Positions 28,010-36,046 of a stretch of 43,924 nucleotides of DNA are shown in pieces; within the stretch, counting starts at the first letter, position 1; each line of letters opens with the position of its first letter. The notes beneath the pieces were generated by a model. The model was given only the letters and a program-made list of their open reading frames with translations, did no database searches and was not told the DNA's origin. Made by a program: the position numbers and the translations under genes. Origin of the DNA: an uncultured Treponema sp. (lineage in GTDB: Bacteria; Spirochaetota; Spirochaetia; Treponematales; Treponemataceae); contig CAMCRZ010000023.1 of the NCBI GenBank assembly GCA_945877425.1, positions 1-43,924 of the forward strand. Reading direction: 5' to 3'.

Positions 28010-28026
28010 AGCAATTTCCGTGCCAA
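28010..28026 (-). promoter_or_regulatory. Perfect sigma-54 (-24/-12) promoter upstream of the RpoS-like gene
   Basis: Minus strand reads TTGGCACG, four bases (GAAA), then TTGCT. This matches the YTGGCACG-N4-TTGCW consensus at every fixed position. The transcription start would be near 28000, giving a ~50-nt leader with a good ribosome site before the ATG at 27947. Confidence 0.85.
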
Positions 28027-28102
28027 ATCCGTATTTTTATAAAAATTTATTTGAAAAAGTAAAATCTAAAGCTTTATCCGAAGTTTATTTCAAAATACAT
28101 TG

Positions 28103-28144
28103 CTGTAAATACAGTTCAAGTGCTGAAATCCGCTGCCAAAGCAG
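28103..28144. promoter_or_regulatory. Two palindromes in sigma-54 enhancer position
   Basis: CTGTAAATACAG (28103-28114) and CTGCCAAAGCAG (28133-28144) lie ~100-145 bp upstream of the predicted start of the sigma-54 promoter, the usual range for activator binding sites. That they bind an NtrC-family activator is inference. Confidence 0.35.
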
Positions 28145-28194
28145 TAACTTTCCGGGCAATTTTATGGCAGTTGATGTTTTAAAAATCAGTTTAA

Positions 28195-28226
28195 AATAAA
28201 AAAAGTGAGCCAAAATGACTCACTTA
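28195..28226 (-). terminator. Intrinsic terminator after groES
   Basis: On the minus strand a 7-8-bp stem (arms ~28225-28219 and 28209-28203) is followed by a run of seven T and more T-rich sequence. It lies 40 nt beyond the groES stop and insulates the sigma factor gene. Confidence 0.88.
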
Positions 28227-28265
28227 AAAAACAAAAAAAGCTTAATGTATCAAAATGACGCAGCC

Positions 28266-28541
28266 TTATGCTTCAACTACGGCAATAATGTCGCTATTTT
28301 TAAGGATAAGATAATCTTCACCGTCAATTTTAATAGCTGTTCCTGCATATTTATCGTAAAGGATTTTATCACCTACGCTTACAGTAATTTTTTCTTTTTC
28401 AGTTCCAGGACCAACGGCTTCAACTGTTGCCTGCTGTGTTTTTTCCTGTGCTGTATCCGGAATAATAAGTCCGCTTGCTGTCTTTGTTTCTGCAGCAGCC
28501 TGCTTTACTAAAACTCTGTCTGCTAAAGGTCTAATTTTCAT
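28266..28541 (-). CDS. groES: Co-chaperonin GroES (Cpn10)
   Basis: A 91-residue lid protein of the GroEL chaperonin. It begins MKIRPLADRVLVK, has the mobile loop ETKTASGLIIPDTAQEK (~18-34) that contacts GroEL, VGPG, and KYAGTAIKIDGEDYLILKNSDIIAVV at the end. The length is normal. groEL is not adjacent, as is known for some other spirochaetes. It has its own promoter and terminator, and GGAGG is ~6 nt from the ATG. No CIRCE element was seen. Confidence 0.97.
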   Translation of the reverse strand: MKIRPLADRVLVKQAAAETKTASGLIIPDTAQEKTQQATVEAVGPGTEKEKITVSVGDKILYDKYAGTAIKIDGEDYLILKNSDIIAVVEA

Positions 28542-28582
28542 ATAATTCCTCCAAAGAATCTATTTTTAATTCAACTAGATAT

Positions 28583-28611
28583 AATCTAATAAATTTAAGT
28601 TCCATCGTCAA
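28583..28611 (-). promoter_or_regulatory. Candidate sigma-70 promoter of groES
   Basis: Minus strand: TTGACG (28611-28606), a 17-nt spacer and TAGATT (28588-28583). It predicts a ~35-nt leader before the groES ATG. The -10 matches consensus at four of six positions. Confidence 0.5.
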
Positions 28612-28618
28612 ATTTATT

Positions 28619-30418
28619 TTATTCTGTTTTATTTAAACTTTTTAACAAAACACGTGCCTTGTTGCTTGAAGGGTTGAGCTGAATGGAATATTGGAGCGAC
28701 CGTTTTGCGTTTGTGTAATCCCCTAAACTGTTGCTTAACTTTGCCATTCTGTAAAGAATTTCCGCTTTTTTTAATGAATCGGAAGTAACGGCTGAAGCTT
28801 TGTTTAAACATTCCAGTGCTTTTTCTTCTTCAAGAGTGCTGGCGTAAACTACGGCAAGGTTTACAAGTGCATTTACTACAGAGTCGCTTTTACTTTGCAG
28901 GGAAGACGTGCGTTCTGCGTAAGTGTCTGTAATGTATGAATATAAGAGCAGGCTAAGTTCCCTGTTTCCTTCTGTTGCAGCAAACCAGGCAAAATATTCA
29001 AGTTCCCAGAATTTAAGTTTTTTATAATCAGCAATTACGTTGAAATTTTCTGAGTATATGGCTTTTATGTAATTTTCAAATAAGTTTCTGCTTTCCTGAA
29101 TTTCGCCGGCTTTGACAAGAAGATTTAAAGCGTATTTCATAGCCTCTTCTGGATAAACTCCAGAGCTTATTTCGTTTTCTTCAAGGAAAGTCCACACTTG
29201 TGCCGTTTTCTGATACGAAGGAAGTTCTTTGTTAAGTTCATTTTTTATAGTTTCAAGAAAAACTCCTGCACTAGGATTTTTATTTTTCACATAAAGCTTT
29301 TCTGCCCTTTGAGTAACGTCAGAAATAAGAACTTTTGGAAGAGAATCCTGCTTTTCCATTTCCAGAGTTTTTAATCCTGATGAGCGCAATTCTTTTTGGA
29401 TTTCCGTTTCGTCTTTTTTGTTCAGCAGTTCAAGGGCTTTTGTGCCGTAAAGTTTCAAAGCTTCAACGTAATCCGGGAAGTGTTCCAGCAAAAAGTACAG
29501 ATGTTTGAATTCATTTTCCACATCACCTTTGCGGTTAAAGTACAAAGCCTGGTTCATTGAAGCATAAGTCATATATTTATTGTAAAAGTTCAGGCTTTCT
29601 TCATTTGAAGTCTGAAATTCATTTTCCAGAATACTGATGATTTGCTGCCTTTTTTCCGAAGAATTATCGTCTTCCCCAAGAAGATAAAGATTGTCTGCTT
29701 CAAGAGAAAGCCGCTGTATTTTCTGTTCCAGCGTTAAGGAAGGAATTTCGCTTAAGAGGATTTTGCTGCTTTGGGAAAAAAGTCCTGCATCGTAAAAAAC
29801 CTTTCCCCAGAAAAGTACGTCCTGAATGTCATAAAGTTCGTTTTTAAAAAGAGAAACTGCACTTTTAAAATTTCCGTCTAACAGATAAATGCAGGCTGCG
29901 TTCCTAAGCCACTTGGAATCATTTGAACCTTTAAACGCCAGATTGTAAATTTCAATTGTTTCAGGAGACCAGAAAATGTCTGGCGTATTTTTTTTAAGCT
30001 CAAGGCGGAAAAAACTTTCAGCATAAAACGAACTGTAAACTGTATTTTTCAAGCACTTACTTACTTCAAAAGCCTTTTCAAATTCATTGTGCTGTAAAAG
30101 AAATTCAGTGTAAACGGCAGAAAGTTCAGGAGAGTCTGGAAGTTTTTTCAATGCATTTTCCAGACATTTTCTGCCAAGTTCTTCTTCTCCTAAAAGAATG
30201 TACCTTTTGTAAATGCCAAGCCTTTCCAAAGAACTGTATGCTTTTTTTTCTGCCTCTTTAAGAAGCTTAAGTGCCTGGGAAGGATCTTTTGCAGAAATAA
30301 AATAATCAATGTCATCAAGCCTGGAAATAAAAGATGTGCCTTCTGAATGAGATGAACAGGAATTAAAAAGCGGCAACAGAAAAATTGCCGCTGTTAACAT
30401 AAGGATTATTTTTTTCAA
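28619..30418 (-). CDS. TPR-repeat lipoprotein of unknown function
   Basis: A 599-residue exported lipoprotein with a lipobox ending FNSC (~residue 21). The rest is helical, with tetratricopeptide-like repeats, clearest at the N-terminus (SQALKLLKEAEKKAYSSLERLGIYKRYILLGEEELGRKCLENALKKLP) and the C-terminus (EEEKALECLNKAS, DYTNAKRSLQYSIQLNPSSNKARVLL). TPRs usually scaffold protein complexes; here it would act in the periplasm or on a membrane. The start codon overlaps the nusB stop by 4 nt, so the two are translationally coupled. No enzyme motif was recognised. Confidence 0.8.
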   Translation of the reverse strand: MKKIILMLTAAIFLLPLFNSCSSHSEGTSFISRLDDIDYFISAKDPSQALKLLKEAEKKAYSSLERLGIYKRYILLGEEELGRKCLENALKKLPDSPELSAVYTEFLLQHNEFEKAFEVSKCLKNTVYSSFYAESFFRLELKKNTPDIFWSPETIEIYNLAFKGSNDSKWLRNAACIYLLDGNFKSAVSLFKNELYDIQDVLFWGKVFYDAGLFSQSSKILLSEIPSLTLEQKIQRLSLEADNLYLLGEDDNSSEKRQQIISILENEFQTSNEESLNFYNKYMTYASMNQALYFNRKGDVENEFKHLYFLLEHFPDYVEALKLYGTKALELLNKKDETEIQKELRSSGLKTLEMEKQDSLPKVLISDVTQRAEKLYVKNKNPSAGVFLETIKNELNKELPSYQKTAQVWTFLEENEISSGVYPEEAMKYALNLLVKAGEIQESRNLFENYIKAIYSENFNVIADYKKLKFWELEYFAWFAATEGNRELSLLLYSYITDTYAERTSSLQSKSDSVVNALVNLAVVYASTLEEEKALECLNKASAVTSDSLKKAEILYRMAKLSNSLGDYTNAKRSLQYSIQLNPSSNKARVLLKSLNKTE

Positions 30419-30873
30419 GAAGCAGTCTCTTTACTTATTTTATCAAGAATTGCATTTATGAATTTATAGGAATCATCAACGCCGTATTCTTTTGAAATAG
30501 AAATTGCTTCGTCAATTACAATGGCTGGAGAAACGTCTTTCTGGAAAAGCAAAGTAAACACGCTTATTCTAAGGATTGCAAGGCTTACTTTATTAAGGCG
30601 ATCCATTGTCCACTTGGCAGAAAGTTTTTCCTTTATGCGGCTGTCAATTTCTTCAATGTGATTTATTGTTCCTGAAATAAGAAGTCTTGCAAAATCGTAA
30701 GAGTCTTCTTTATTTTCATTAACACTTTCTTCCTGTGAACTTTCAACTGACGCAACTGCTTCCGGCAAATCTTTGTCCCAGTCAAGAGTTAAAAGTTCAT
30801 CTAAAGGCATTTTTACTAAATCGTAAGTATACAACGCCTGAAATGCAAGAATTCTACCTTTTCTACGTGACAT
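30415..30873 (-). CDS. nusB: Transcription antitermination factor NusB
   Basis: A 152-residue RNA-binding factor that joins NusE/S10 in rRNA antitermination. Family landmarks are RRKGRILAFQALYTYD at the start, DRLNKVSLAILRISVFTLLF (~95-114) and PAIVIDEAISISKEYGVDDSYKFINAILDKI (~118-148). It is slightly longer than many NusB proteins because of an acidic insert (VESSQEESVNENKEDS) around residues 42-57. It sits between a SurA-like gene (10 nt) and the TPR lipoprotein (overlap). Confidence 0.95.
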   Translation of the reverse strand: MSRRKGRILAFQALYTYDLVKMPLDELLTLDWDKDLPEAVASVESSQEESVNENKEDSYDFARLLISGTINHIEEIDSRIKEKLSAKWTMDRLNKVSLAILRISVFTLLFQKDVSPAIVIDEAISISKEYGVDDSYKFINAILDKISKETAS

Positions 30874-30883
30874 TTTTTTTCCC

Positions 30884-31978
30884 TTACCAGCTAAGGATTT
30901 TTGTTAAGGCTTCACCTGTCTTTTTGCGTTCAACGTTATCAGGTGTATCAAGTTCTTTTGTAATTTGAATTGCTGCTTCAGAAAGGAACTGTGACTGCAT
31001 CTGCTGTGTAAGGTTTGACTTAATGTAGTCGTAAACTGTAATAGTTGTTCCAGGCTGAATGACATCGCTTAAACCAAGCATTTTTGCATCATACTTTTTA
31101 AGTACAACGTAAAACTGATAGTCAGTTGAAGTTTCTGTAGTTTCGCTTACAAATCCTTCTTTCTTTTCAAAAAGTTCAAGTATGCTTGCATAAGACCAGC
31201 CTAACTGATTTGCATGCTGTTGTGTTTTCTGAACAGAAAGTTCTCCTGCACGATAAACGCCGCCGTTGTCTGCTGATTTTTTGATTTCGTCCATTGATTT
31301 TGGATTTGCAATGTACTTGTTGCGCAATTCAGTTGCTTTTGCCTTAGCCTTTACGCTGTCGTTGTCTTTTGGAACCATAACTAAAAACAGGGAAACTGTA
31401 TCGTTTCTTACAAAAGTTGCCTTGTTCATTTCAAAAGCGTTGCGGATTTGTTCGTCTGTAGGAAGCTGTTTTGCAAGTTCTTCCTGCTTTTTGTAACTTA
31501 CGTATTTCTGAATTATAATCTGATTTTTTATAAGTGCCTTGTATTCAGCGGAATTCATTCCTGCATTTTCTTTAAGATATTCATCTAAAGTTTTGCCTGT
31601 CTGCTGCTTTACAAGATCGTTAAGCTGTGCTTCCGTAACGTTCATGCCAAGCTGCTGGGCGAAAGTATTTACGAATTCCTGATCAACGTAACTGTCCGGA
31701 ATAGTAATGCCTTCTTTTGCTGCTGCCTGAAGAATAAGCTTTTCCGAGATGAGATTTTCAAGAAGCTGTTCACGCTGCTCAACTGTAAGTTCAATATTTG
31801 TACCGTAAGAATTGTACTGTTTCTGAACGTAGCTTACTCTTGACTTAAGATTTTTTAATGTTATTGTTTCTGTTTTGTTCAGTTTTACAACTGCAAGAGG
31901 CATCATATCATTTGTCTGCGAAAATGCAGATAATGCAATACCAAAAATAAGAGCCATTCCTGTAGCAAATCTTTTCAT
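30884..31978 (-). CDS. Periplasmic SurA/PrsA-like chaperone, possible peptidyl-prolyl isomerase
   Basis: A 364-residue exported protein with a signal peptide ending ~AFSQ (residues 18-21). Residues ~45-180 resemble the SurA N-terminal chaperone domain (EQREQLLENLISEKLILQAAAKEGI, YVDQEF, EYKALIKNQIIIQKYV). Residues ~195-300 resemble a parvulin domain (VSLFLVMVP, KATELRNKYIANPKSMDEIKK, GGVYRAGELSV, EGFVSETTETSTDYQFYVVLKKYD). Isomerase activity is uncertain because active-site residues are hard to align by eye. In a double-membrane organism it probably helps outer-membrane proteins fold. It is first in a run with nusB and the TPR lipoprotein; AGGA precedes the ATG. Confidence 0.8.
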   Translation of the reverse strand: MKRFATGMALIFGIALSAFSQTNDMMPLAVVKLNKTETITLKNLKSRVSYVQKQYNSYGTNIELTVEQREQLLENLISEKLILQAAAKEGITIPDSYVDQEFVNTFAQQLGMNVTEAQLNDLVKQQTGKTLDEYLKENAGMNSAEYKALIKNQIIIQKYVSYKKQEELAKQLPTDEQIRNAFEMNKATFVRNDTVSLFLVMVPKDNDSVKAKAKATELRNKYIANPKSMDEIKKSADNGGVYRAGELSVQKTQQHANQLGWSYASILELFEKKEGFVSETTETSTDYQFYVVLKKYDAKMLGLSDVIQPGTTITVYDYIKSNLTQQMQSQFLSEAAIQITKELDTPDNVERKKTGEALTKILSW

Positions 31979-32077
31979 AAAATAAATCCTCGTTTACAAA
32001 ATGACGTTTTACGCCAGTTTTATTTTTCTATTTTAAACACCTTTAATAACAAATTGTTACATATTCTGAAAAAGTGT

Positions 32078-33904
32078 CTATTTATCCAGTGGAAGTCCTC
32101 CGCTGATAACAGCACGAATACGGCGAACTCCTGCAGAAGATGACTGTTCTTTCTGAATTTTAAACTCACCGATTTGTGCCGTATGCTGAACGTGTGGTCC
32201 GCCGCAAACTTCTTTACTGAACCAGTCGTTTTTAACATCACGTCCGATAGTGTAAACTTTTACGTCTTCACCATATTTGTTGGCAAAAAGTGCCCTTGCG
32301 CCAGAAGCCTTTGCCTGCTCCAAAGACATAACTTCCATTGTAACAGGTAAATCTTCCTTTATCTTTGCGTTTACAATTTCTTCTACTTTCTGAATTTCTT
32401 CTTTTGTCATAGGGCGTTCAAAAGTAAAGTCAAAACGCATTCTTTCGCTGTTTATGTTTGAGCCTTTCTGTGCAACCTGATTTCCCAAAACTTCAACAAG
32501 AGCCTGCTGCAAAAGATGTGTTGCCGTATGGTATTTTGTAGACACGTCGCTCTGTTCTGCAATTCCGCCTTTTGCCTTTCCTGCTTCTGCTGTTTTACTT
32601 GCTTCCTGATGCTTTTTTTCTGCTTCACGGAAACCGTCACAATCTACAGTAAAGCCGTTTTCTGCACCAAGTTCCTGAGTAAGTTCAAGCGGAAATCCAA
32701 ATGTTTCGTACAGATTGTATGCAACTTTTCCGCTGATGATTTTCTTAGGATTTTTCATTAAGTTTGGAAGAAGTTTCTGGAATTCAGCTTCACCTTTTTT
32801 AAGTGTAACACGGAATTTTTCTTCTTCGGCAGTAAGTTCTTTGTAAATTTTGTCTTTATTCTGTTCAAGTTCTGGATACGGAGCTTTAAAGTTTTCTATT
32901 ATAACCTGTGCAATTTCTGCAAGGAAAGACTTTTCAATTCCAAGCTTCATTCCATGGCGAACGGCACGTCTGATAAGTCTGCGTAAAACATATCCGGCTC
33001 CAACTCTATCAGGAGTAACGCCACGCTGGTCTCCAAGAATAAACACTGAAGCCCTGCTGTGATCTGCAATGATTCGTACGCTTTTGTCTTTTTCTGAATC
33101 TGAACCGTAAACGTAACCGCCTGCAAGCTCTCCTATTTTAGAAATGATTGGCTGGAAAACTTCTGTAAGGTAAACGCTTGTTTTTCCCTGAAGAATACAG
33201 TTTGTACGTTCAAGTCCCATTCCTGTATCAACATTCTGCTTTGGAAGCGGCACAAGTGTTTTTTCGTCTATGCGGTTAAACTGCATGAAAACATTGTTCC
33301 ATATTTCCATCCAGTTTGCGCTATCTGTACCTTTATTTGAACCTTCTGGAGGAAGTCCTTCTCCAACCCAGTAAAATATTTCCGTATCAGGACCGCAAGG
33401 ACCAGTTGGACCTGCTGCCCACCAGTTGTCGTCTGCACCAAGATAAGCAATTTTATCTTCGCTCATTCCGTTTTCTTTCCAGTAAGTTGCAGCATCTTCG
33501 TCACGAGGAGCATTTTCATCGCCGGCAAAAACTGTAACGGAAAGTTTTCTTGGATCAAGTCCAAGCCACTGTTCTGACGTAAGGAATTCATAAGAATATG
33601 CTATAGATTCTTTTTTGAAATAATCACCTAAAGACCAGTTTCCAAGCATTTCGAAGCAGGTTAAATGTGAAGGATCGCCAACATCATCAATATCACCGGT
33701 ACGAACGCATTTCTGATAATCAGTAAGACGTGTGCCTGCCGGATGTTTTTCTCCAAGCAAATATGGTACTAGCGGATGCATTCCTGCTGTTGTAAATAAA
33801 ACTGAAGGGTCATTTTCTGGAATTAAAGACTGACCAGAAATCTCTGCATGATTTTTTGATTTAAAGAACTCAATGTATTTTGAGCGTAATTCATTTGCCG
33901 TCAT
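32078..33904 (-). CDS. alaS: Alanyl-tRNA synthetase, short form
   Basis: A 608-residue enzyme charging tRNA-Ala. The class II catalytic domain begins TANELRSKYIEFFKSKNH, with TTAGMHPLVPYLLG, RTGDIDDVG and CFEMLGNWSLGDYFKKE motifs. The editing-domain zinc motif is split as HTATH and CGGPH, as in the family. The chain stops soon after the editing domain, so the C-terminal C-Ala domain of the typical ~870-residue enzyme is absent, as in other known spirochaetal AlaRS. The start is the ATG at 33904; the upstream GTG lies near the -10 box. No Shine-Dalgarno is present. Confidence 0.96.
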   Translation of the reverse strand: MTANELRSKYIEFFKSKNHAEISGQSLIPENDPSVLFTTAGMHPLVPYLLGEKHPAGTRLTDYQKCVRTGDIDDVGDPSHLTCFEMLGNWSLGDYFKKESIAYSYEFLTSEQWLGLDPRKLSVTVFAGDENAPRDEDAATYWKENGMSEDKIAYLGADDNWWAAGPTGPCGPDTEIFYWVGEGLPPEGSNKGTDSANWMEIWNNVFMQFNRIDEKTLVPLPKQNVDTGMGLERTNCILQGKTSVYLTEVFQPIISKIGELAGGYVYGSDSEKDKSVRIIADHSRASVFILGDQRGVTPDRVGAGYVLRRLIRRAVRHGMKLGIEKSFLAEIAQVIIENFKAPYPELEQNKDKIYKELTAEEEKFRVTLKKGEAEFQKLLPNLMKNPKKIISGKVAYNLYETFGFPLELTQELGAENGFTVDCDGFREAEKKHQEASKTAEAGKAKGGIAEQSDVSTKYHTATHLLQQALVEVLGNQVAQKGSNINSERMRFDFTFERPMTKEEIQKVEEIVNAKIKEDLPVTMEVMSLEQAKASGARALFANKYGEDVKVYTIGRDVKNDWFSKEVCGGPHVQHTAQIGEFKIQKEQSSSAGVRRIRAVISGGLPLDK

Positions 33905-33912
33905 AATGTTAT

Positions 33913-33941
33913 ATAGTAACACTTAGAGTAGTTTTATTCAA
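33913..33941 (-). promoter_or_regulatory. Sigma-70 promoter of alaS, near-leaderless
   Basis: Minus strand: TTGAAT (33941-33936), a 17-nt spacer and TACTAT (33918-33913). Only 8 nt separate the -10 from the ATG at 33904, so the mRNA should begin at or next to the start codon. Confidence 0.65.
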
Positions 33942-34020
33942 TAAAGATGATGGTTTTTGTACTTGTGGGCTTTGGGGAGAAGTGGATACTTTAACTTCAC
34001 CAACTCACTCTAAAAAAGAA

Positions 34021-34277
34021 CAACTTACGCTTACGTGCAGCGGCTTGGAGGAAGAGGCAGCTTTGTTGGCAAGTACGCCCGGCGGCGTCGCCTTGTTCTT
34101 GCCAGTAAGCTTACACTTTACGAGAGGGGCTTGCGGAGAAGTGAAGGCTTTAACTTTTGCAGTGTGCGGCTTGGAGGAAGAGGCAGCTTGTTGGCAAGTA
34201 CGCCCGGGCGGCGCTGCCTGTTCTTGCCAGTAAACTTACACTTTACGAGAGGGGCTTTGCGGAGAAGTGCTGTATGA
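34021..34277 (-). repeat. Dispersed intergenic repeat, two tandem 126-bp units (set B)
   Basis: CGGCTTGGAGGAAGAGGCAG occurs at 34041 and again at 34167, a period of 126 bp, and most of each unit matches. Read on the minus strand, the unit matches the family at 18717-19200 (CTCTCGTAAAGTGTAAG, GGCAAGAACAAGGC, GCGTACTTGC, AAAAGTTAAAG). ORFs through it on both strands are artefacts of the repeat. Confidence 0.85.
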
Positions 34278-34284
34278 CGGTACT

Positions 34285-34956
34285 TCAGGAGAAGATTGGG
34301 ATGTGGCGGCGGAAAAATTTTCCTACTGCAGAAATTACAGGGCCGAGAGTAAGTGCCATTATGAGAACGCCTATTACCGAACCCTGTATGCCTTCTGGAT
34401 TTAAAAGACCTGCTGTAAGACCGATAAAAACTGAAGCAAAATCGTAGCACATTCTGATTGCAAAGAACGGAACTTTTGGCAACGCCCTGCTTATGATTAC
34501 AGGAATTGAATCGTAAGGTGCAACTCCCATCTGGCAGTTCATGTAAACAGCTGCACTTAATATGAAAGCAAAAATTACAGCAACAAAAAGCAAAATCTTT
34601 GCAGCCATATTTGTCTGCAGGAAAACCGTAAAGCCTGAGCTCTTCCAAATCCAGCAGAAAAAATCTGCAATGTAGCCAATCAGCGTCATGTTTAAAATTG
34701 TTCCGAAGCCTATTTCTGAGCCGTTAAAAATAAACAGAAAAACAAGAAGGAAAATATTCAGGCTAAGCTGCACTGTACCTAAAGACAGTCCGATTATTCT
34801 GGAAACATTTAAATTCATAAAACTGCACGGATCTGTTCCAAAGCCGATTTCTATTAATATAGAAAGAAAAAATCCCATGAAAAAAATGGAAGCCGAAAGA
34901 AATAAGAATTTGCTTTTAAAATTTGGAACGATAAACTGTTTGAAAGAAAATTTCAT
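34285..34956 (-). CDS. YczE/YitT-like membrane protein
   Basis: A 223-residue integral membrane protein with about five hydrophobic segments. The early GFGTDPCSFMNLNVSRIIGLSLGTVQL segment and the later GVAPYDSIPVIISRAL and GFGTILNMTLIGYIADFF segments match the pattern of the YczE/YyaS/YitT group, whose function is unknown. The last codons run up to the edge of the intergenic repeat at ~34277. Stand-alone gene, no clear operon partner. Confidence 0.75.
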   Translation of the reverse strand: MKFSFKQFIVPNFKSKFLFLSASIFFMGFFLSILIEIGFGTDPCSFMNLNVSRIIGLSLGTVQLSLNIFLLVFLFIFNGSEIGFGTILNMTLIGYIADFFCWIWKSSGFTVFLQTNMAAKILLFVAVIFAFILSAAVYMNCQMGVAPYDSIPVIISRALPKVPFFAIRMCYDFASVFIGLTAGLLNPEGIQGSVIGVLIMALTLGPVISAVGKFFRRHIPIFS

Positions 34957-35012
34957 ACGGCGATTATATACACCTTAAACTTTTTAGCCAATAACATTTT
35001 GCAAATAAATCA

Positions 35013-35120
35013 GCGGAGATAACGCCTAGCCCCGATTGTAGTGGTTGTAGAACAAGTCTGGAGCAAAGCGGAAGACCGGCCGTGAGGGCAAGCCACGAAA
35101 AGCGGGTGATGATGAAAAGT
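35013..35120 (+). other. GC-rich, hairpin-rich intergenic segment of unknown nature
   Basis: This ~110-nt stretch is richer in GC than its surroundings and has no ORF. It contains GCGGAGATAACGCC, CCTAGCCCCGATTGTAG and a GCC/GGC hairpin around 35078-35092. It looks like a structured RNA remnant or a repeat unit, but no second copy is in the window. Confidence 0.3.
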
Positions 35121-35209
35121 GTTCTGTTCTTCCAAAGTTTGAGAATGAATGCACAGCTTATTTAAAAAGTTTTGCCTTGATGAGGCTGCGGTTTTCTTAT
35201 GCTGTAATT

Positions 35210-35959
35210 TTAAAAGTACAACTCGCTTTCAAAAGAAACGGAATCGGTTTTTCCCACTACTGTAATTTTATTTTCTTCGAAGGCTGCGTACAATTTTACT
35301 GTTTCTCCAATCATTGCTTCTTTTGAATAGTTGATTCTGAAATCTTTGAAGTTTTTGTTTTGAAACTCTTGCGGCAGTGCGTCGAATAAAAATGCGGCGT
35401 AACGTGAATTGTTTGTGTGGCCGTTTGCGTCAAGGTCGCTAAATCCGATTTTGTGTTCGCCGATAAACTCCATATTTTCTTTTTCCGGAATTTTCATAAG
35501 TTTAAGACATTCATGTTCTGATTCATATTCAACTGGCTGTCGAAGGTTAAAAAGTTTTACCGGCAGAAGTTTGCGCTCTTTTGCTGAAACAAGAAGCCAC
35601 GAGCTTAAGCCTGAAACAAGTTTTTCTTCTGTCCGTGTATCTTTTATTTCGTAGGCGCGGATAAACTGCAGCGGTTCATTTTTTTCTTCCCAAGTGCTTA
35701 CTGTTATGTGCTGATTTTCAACCGGCATTTTATGGAAGTGAAATGAATTTCTTGACACTAATATCATAAAATTATTTTCAAGCATTTTTTCACGGGACAT
35801 TCCCCGCTGGTTAAAATCTTCAACTGCTAAATCTGAAGTGATTTTTAAAAGTTCATTTATACTTAATGTTTTGTTTTTTGTGCACTGGCTGAAGTAAACG
35901 TTCTGCTCTGAATTAAACACAACCGGGTTTTCTGTGTGCCACTGTTTGTATGCGTCCAT
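35210..35959 (-). CDS. Acyl-ACP thioesterase
   Basis: A 249-residue double-hotdog thioesterase that releases fatty acids from acyl carrier protein. The N-terminal hotdog reads LSINELLKITSDLAVEDFNQRGMSREKM, with WLLVSAKERK in its last strand. The second hotdog carries DLDANGHTNNSRYAAFLFDAL (~176-196), where Asp, Asn and His are the expected catalytic residues of the family. The length is typical of the bacterial FatA-like proteins. GGAG lies 8 nt from the ATG. Confidence 0.88.
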   Translation of the reverse strand: MDAYKQWHTENPVVFNSEQNVYFSQCTKNKTLSINELLKITSDLAVEDFNQRGMSREKMLENNFMILVSRNSFHFHKMPVENQHITVSTWEEKNEPLQFIRAYEIKDTRTEEKLVSGLSSWLLVSAKERKLLPVKLFNLRQPVEYESEHECLKLMKIPEKENMEFIGEHKIGFSDLDANGHTNNSRYAAFLFDALPQEFQNKNFKDFRINYSKEAMIGETVKLYAAFEENKITVVGKTDSVSFESELYF

Positions 35960-36046
35960 TTTTTTTCTCCGAGTAACTTTTTGAAATTATTCTAATGCTT
36001 TTTATTTTTCAGATAAAGTGATAATAACGAAAATTAATGTCCGAAG

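Noticed and set aside
33982..34277. Two overlapping plus-strand ORFs of ~80 codons
   Set aside because: They run through the tandem 126-bp repeat; the protein repeats because the DNA does, and there is no ribosome site.
34118..34648. A 176-codon minus-strand ORF
   Set aside because: It overlaps the well-supported YczE-like membrane protein in another frame and continues into the repeat; composition is Cys/Phe/Arg-rich noise.
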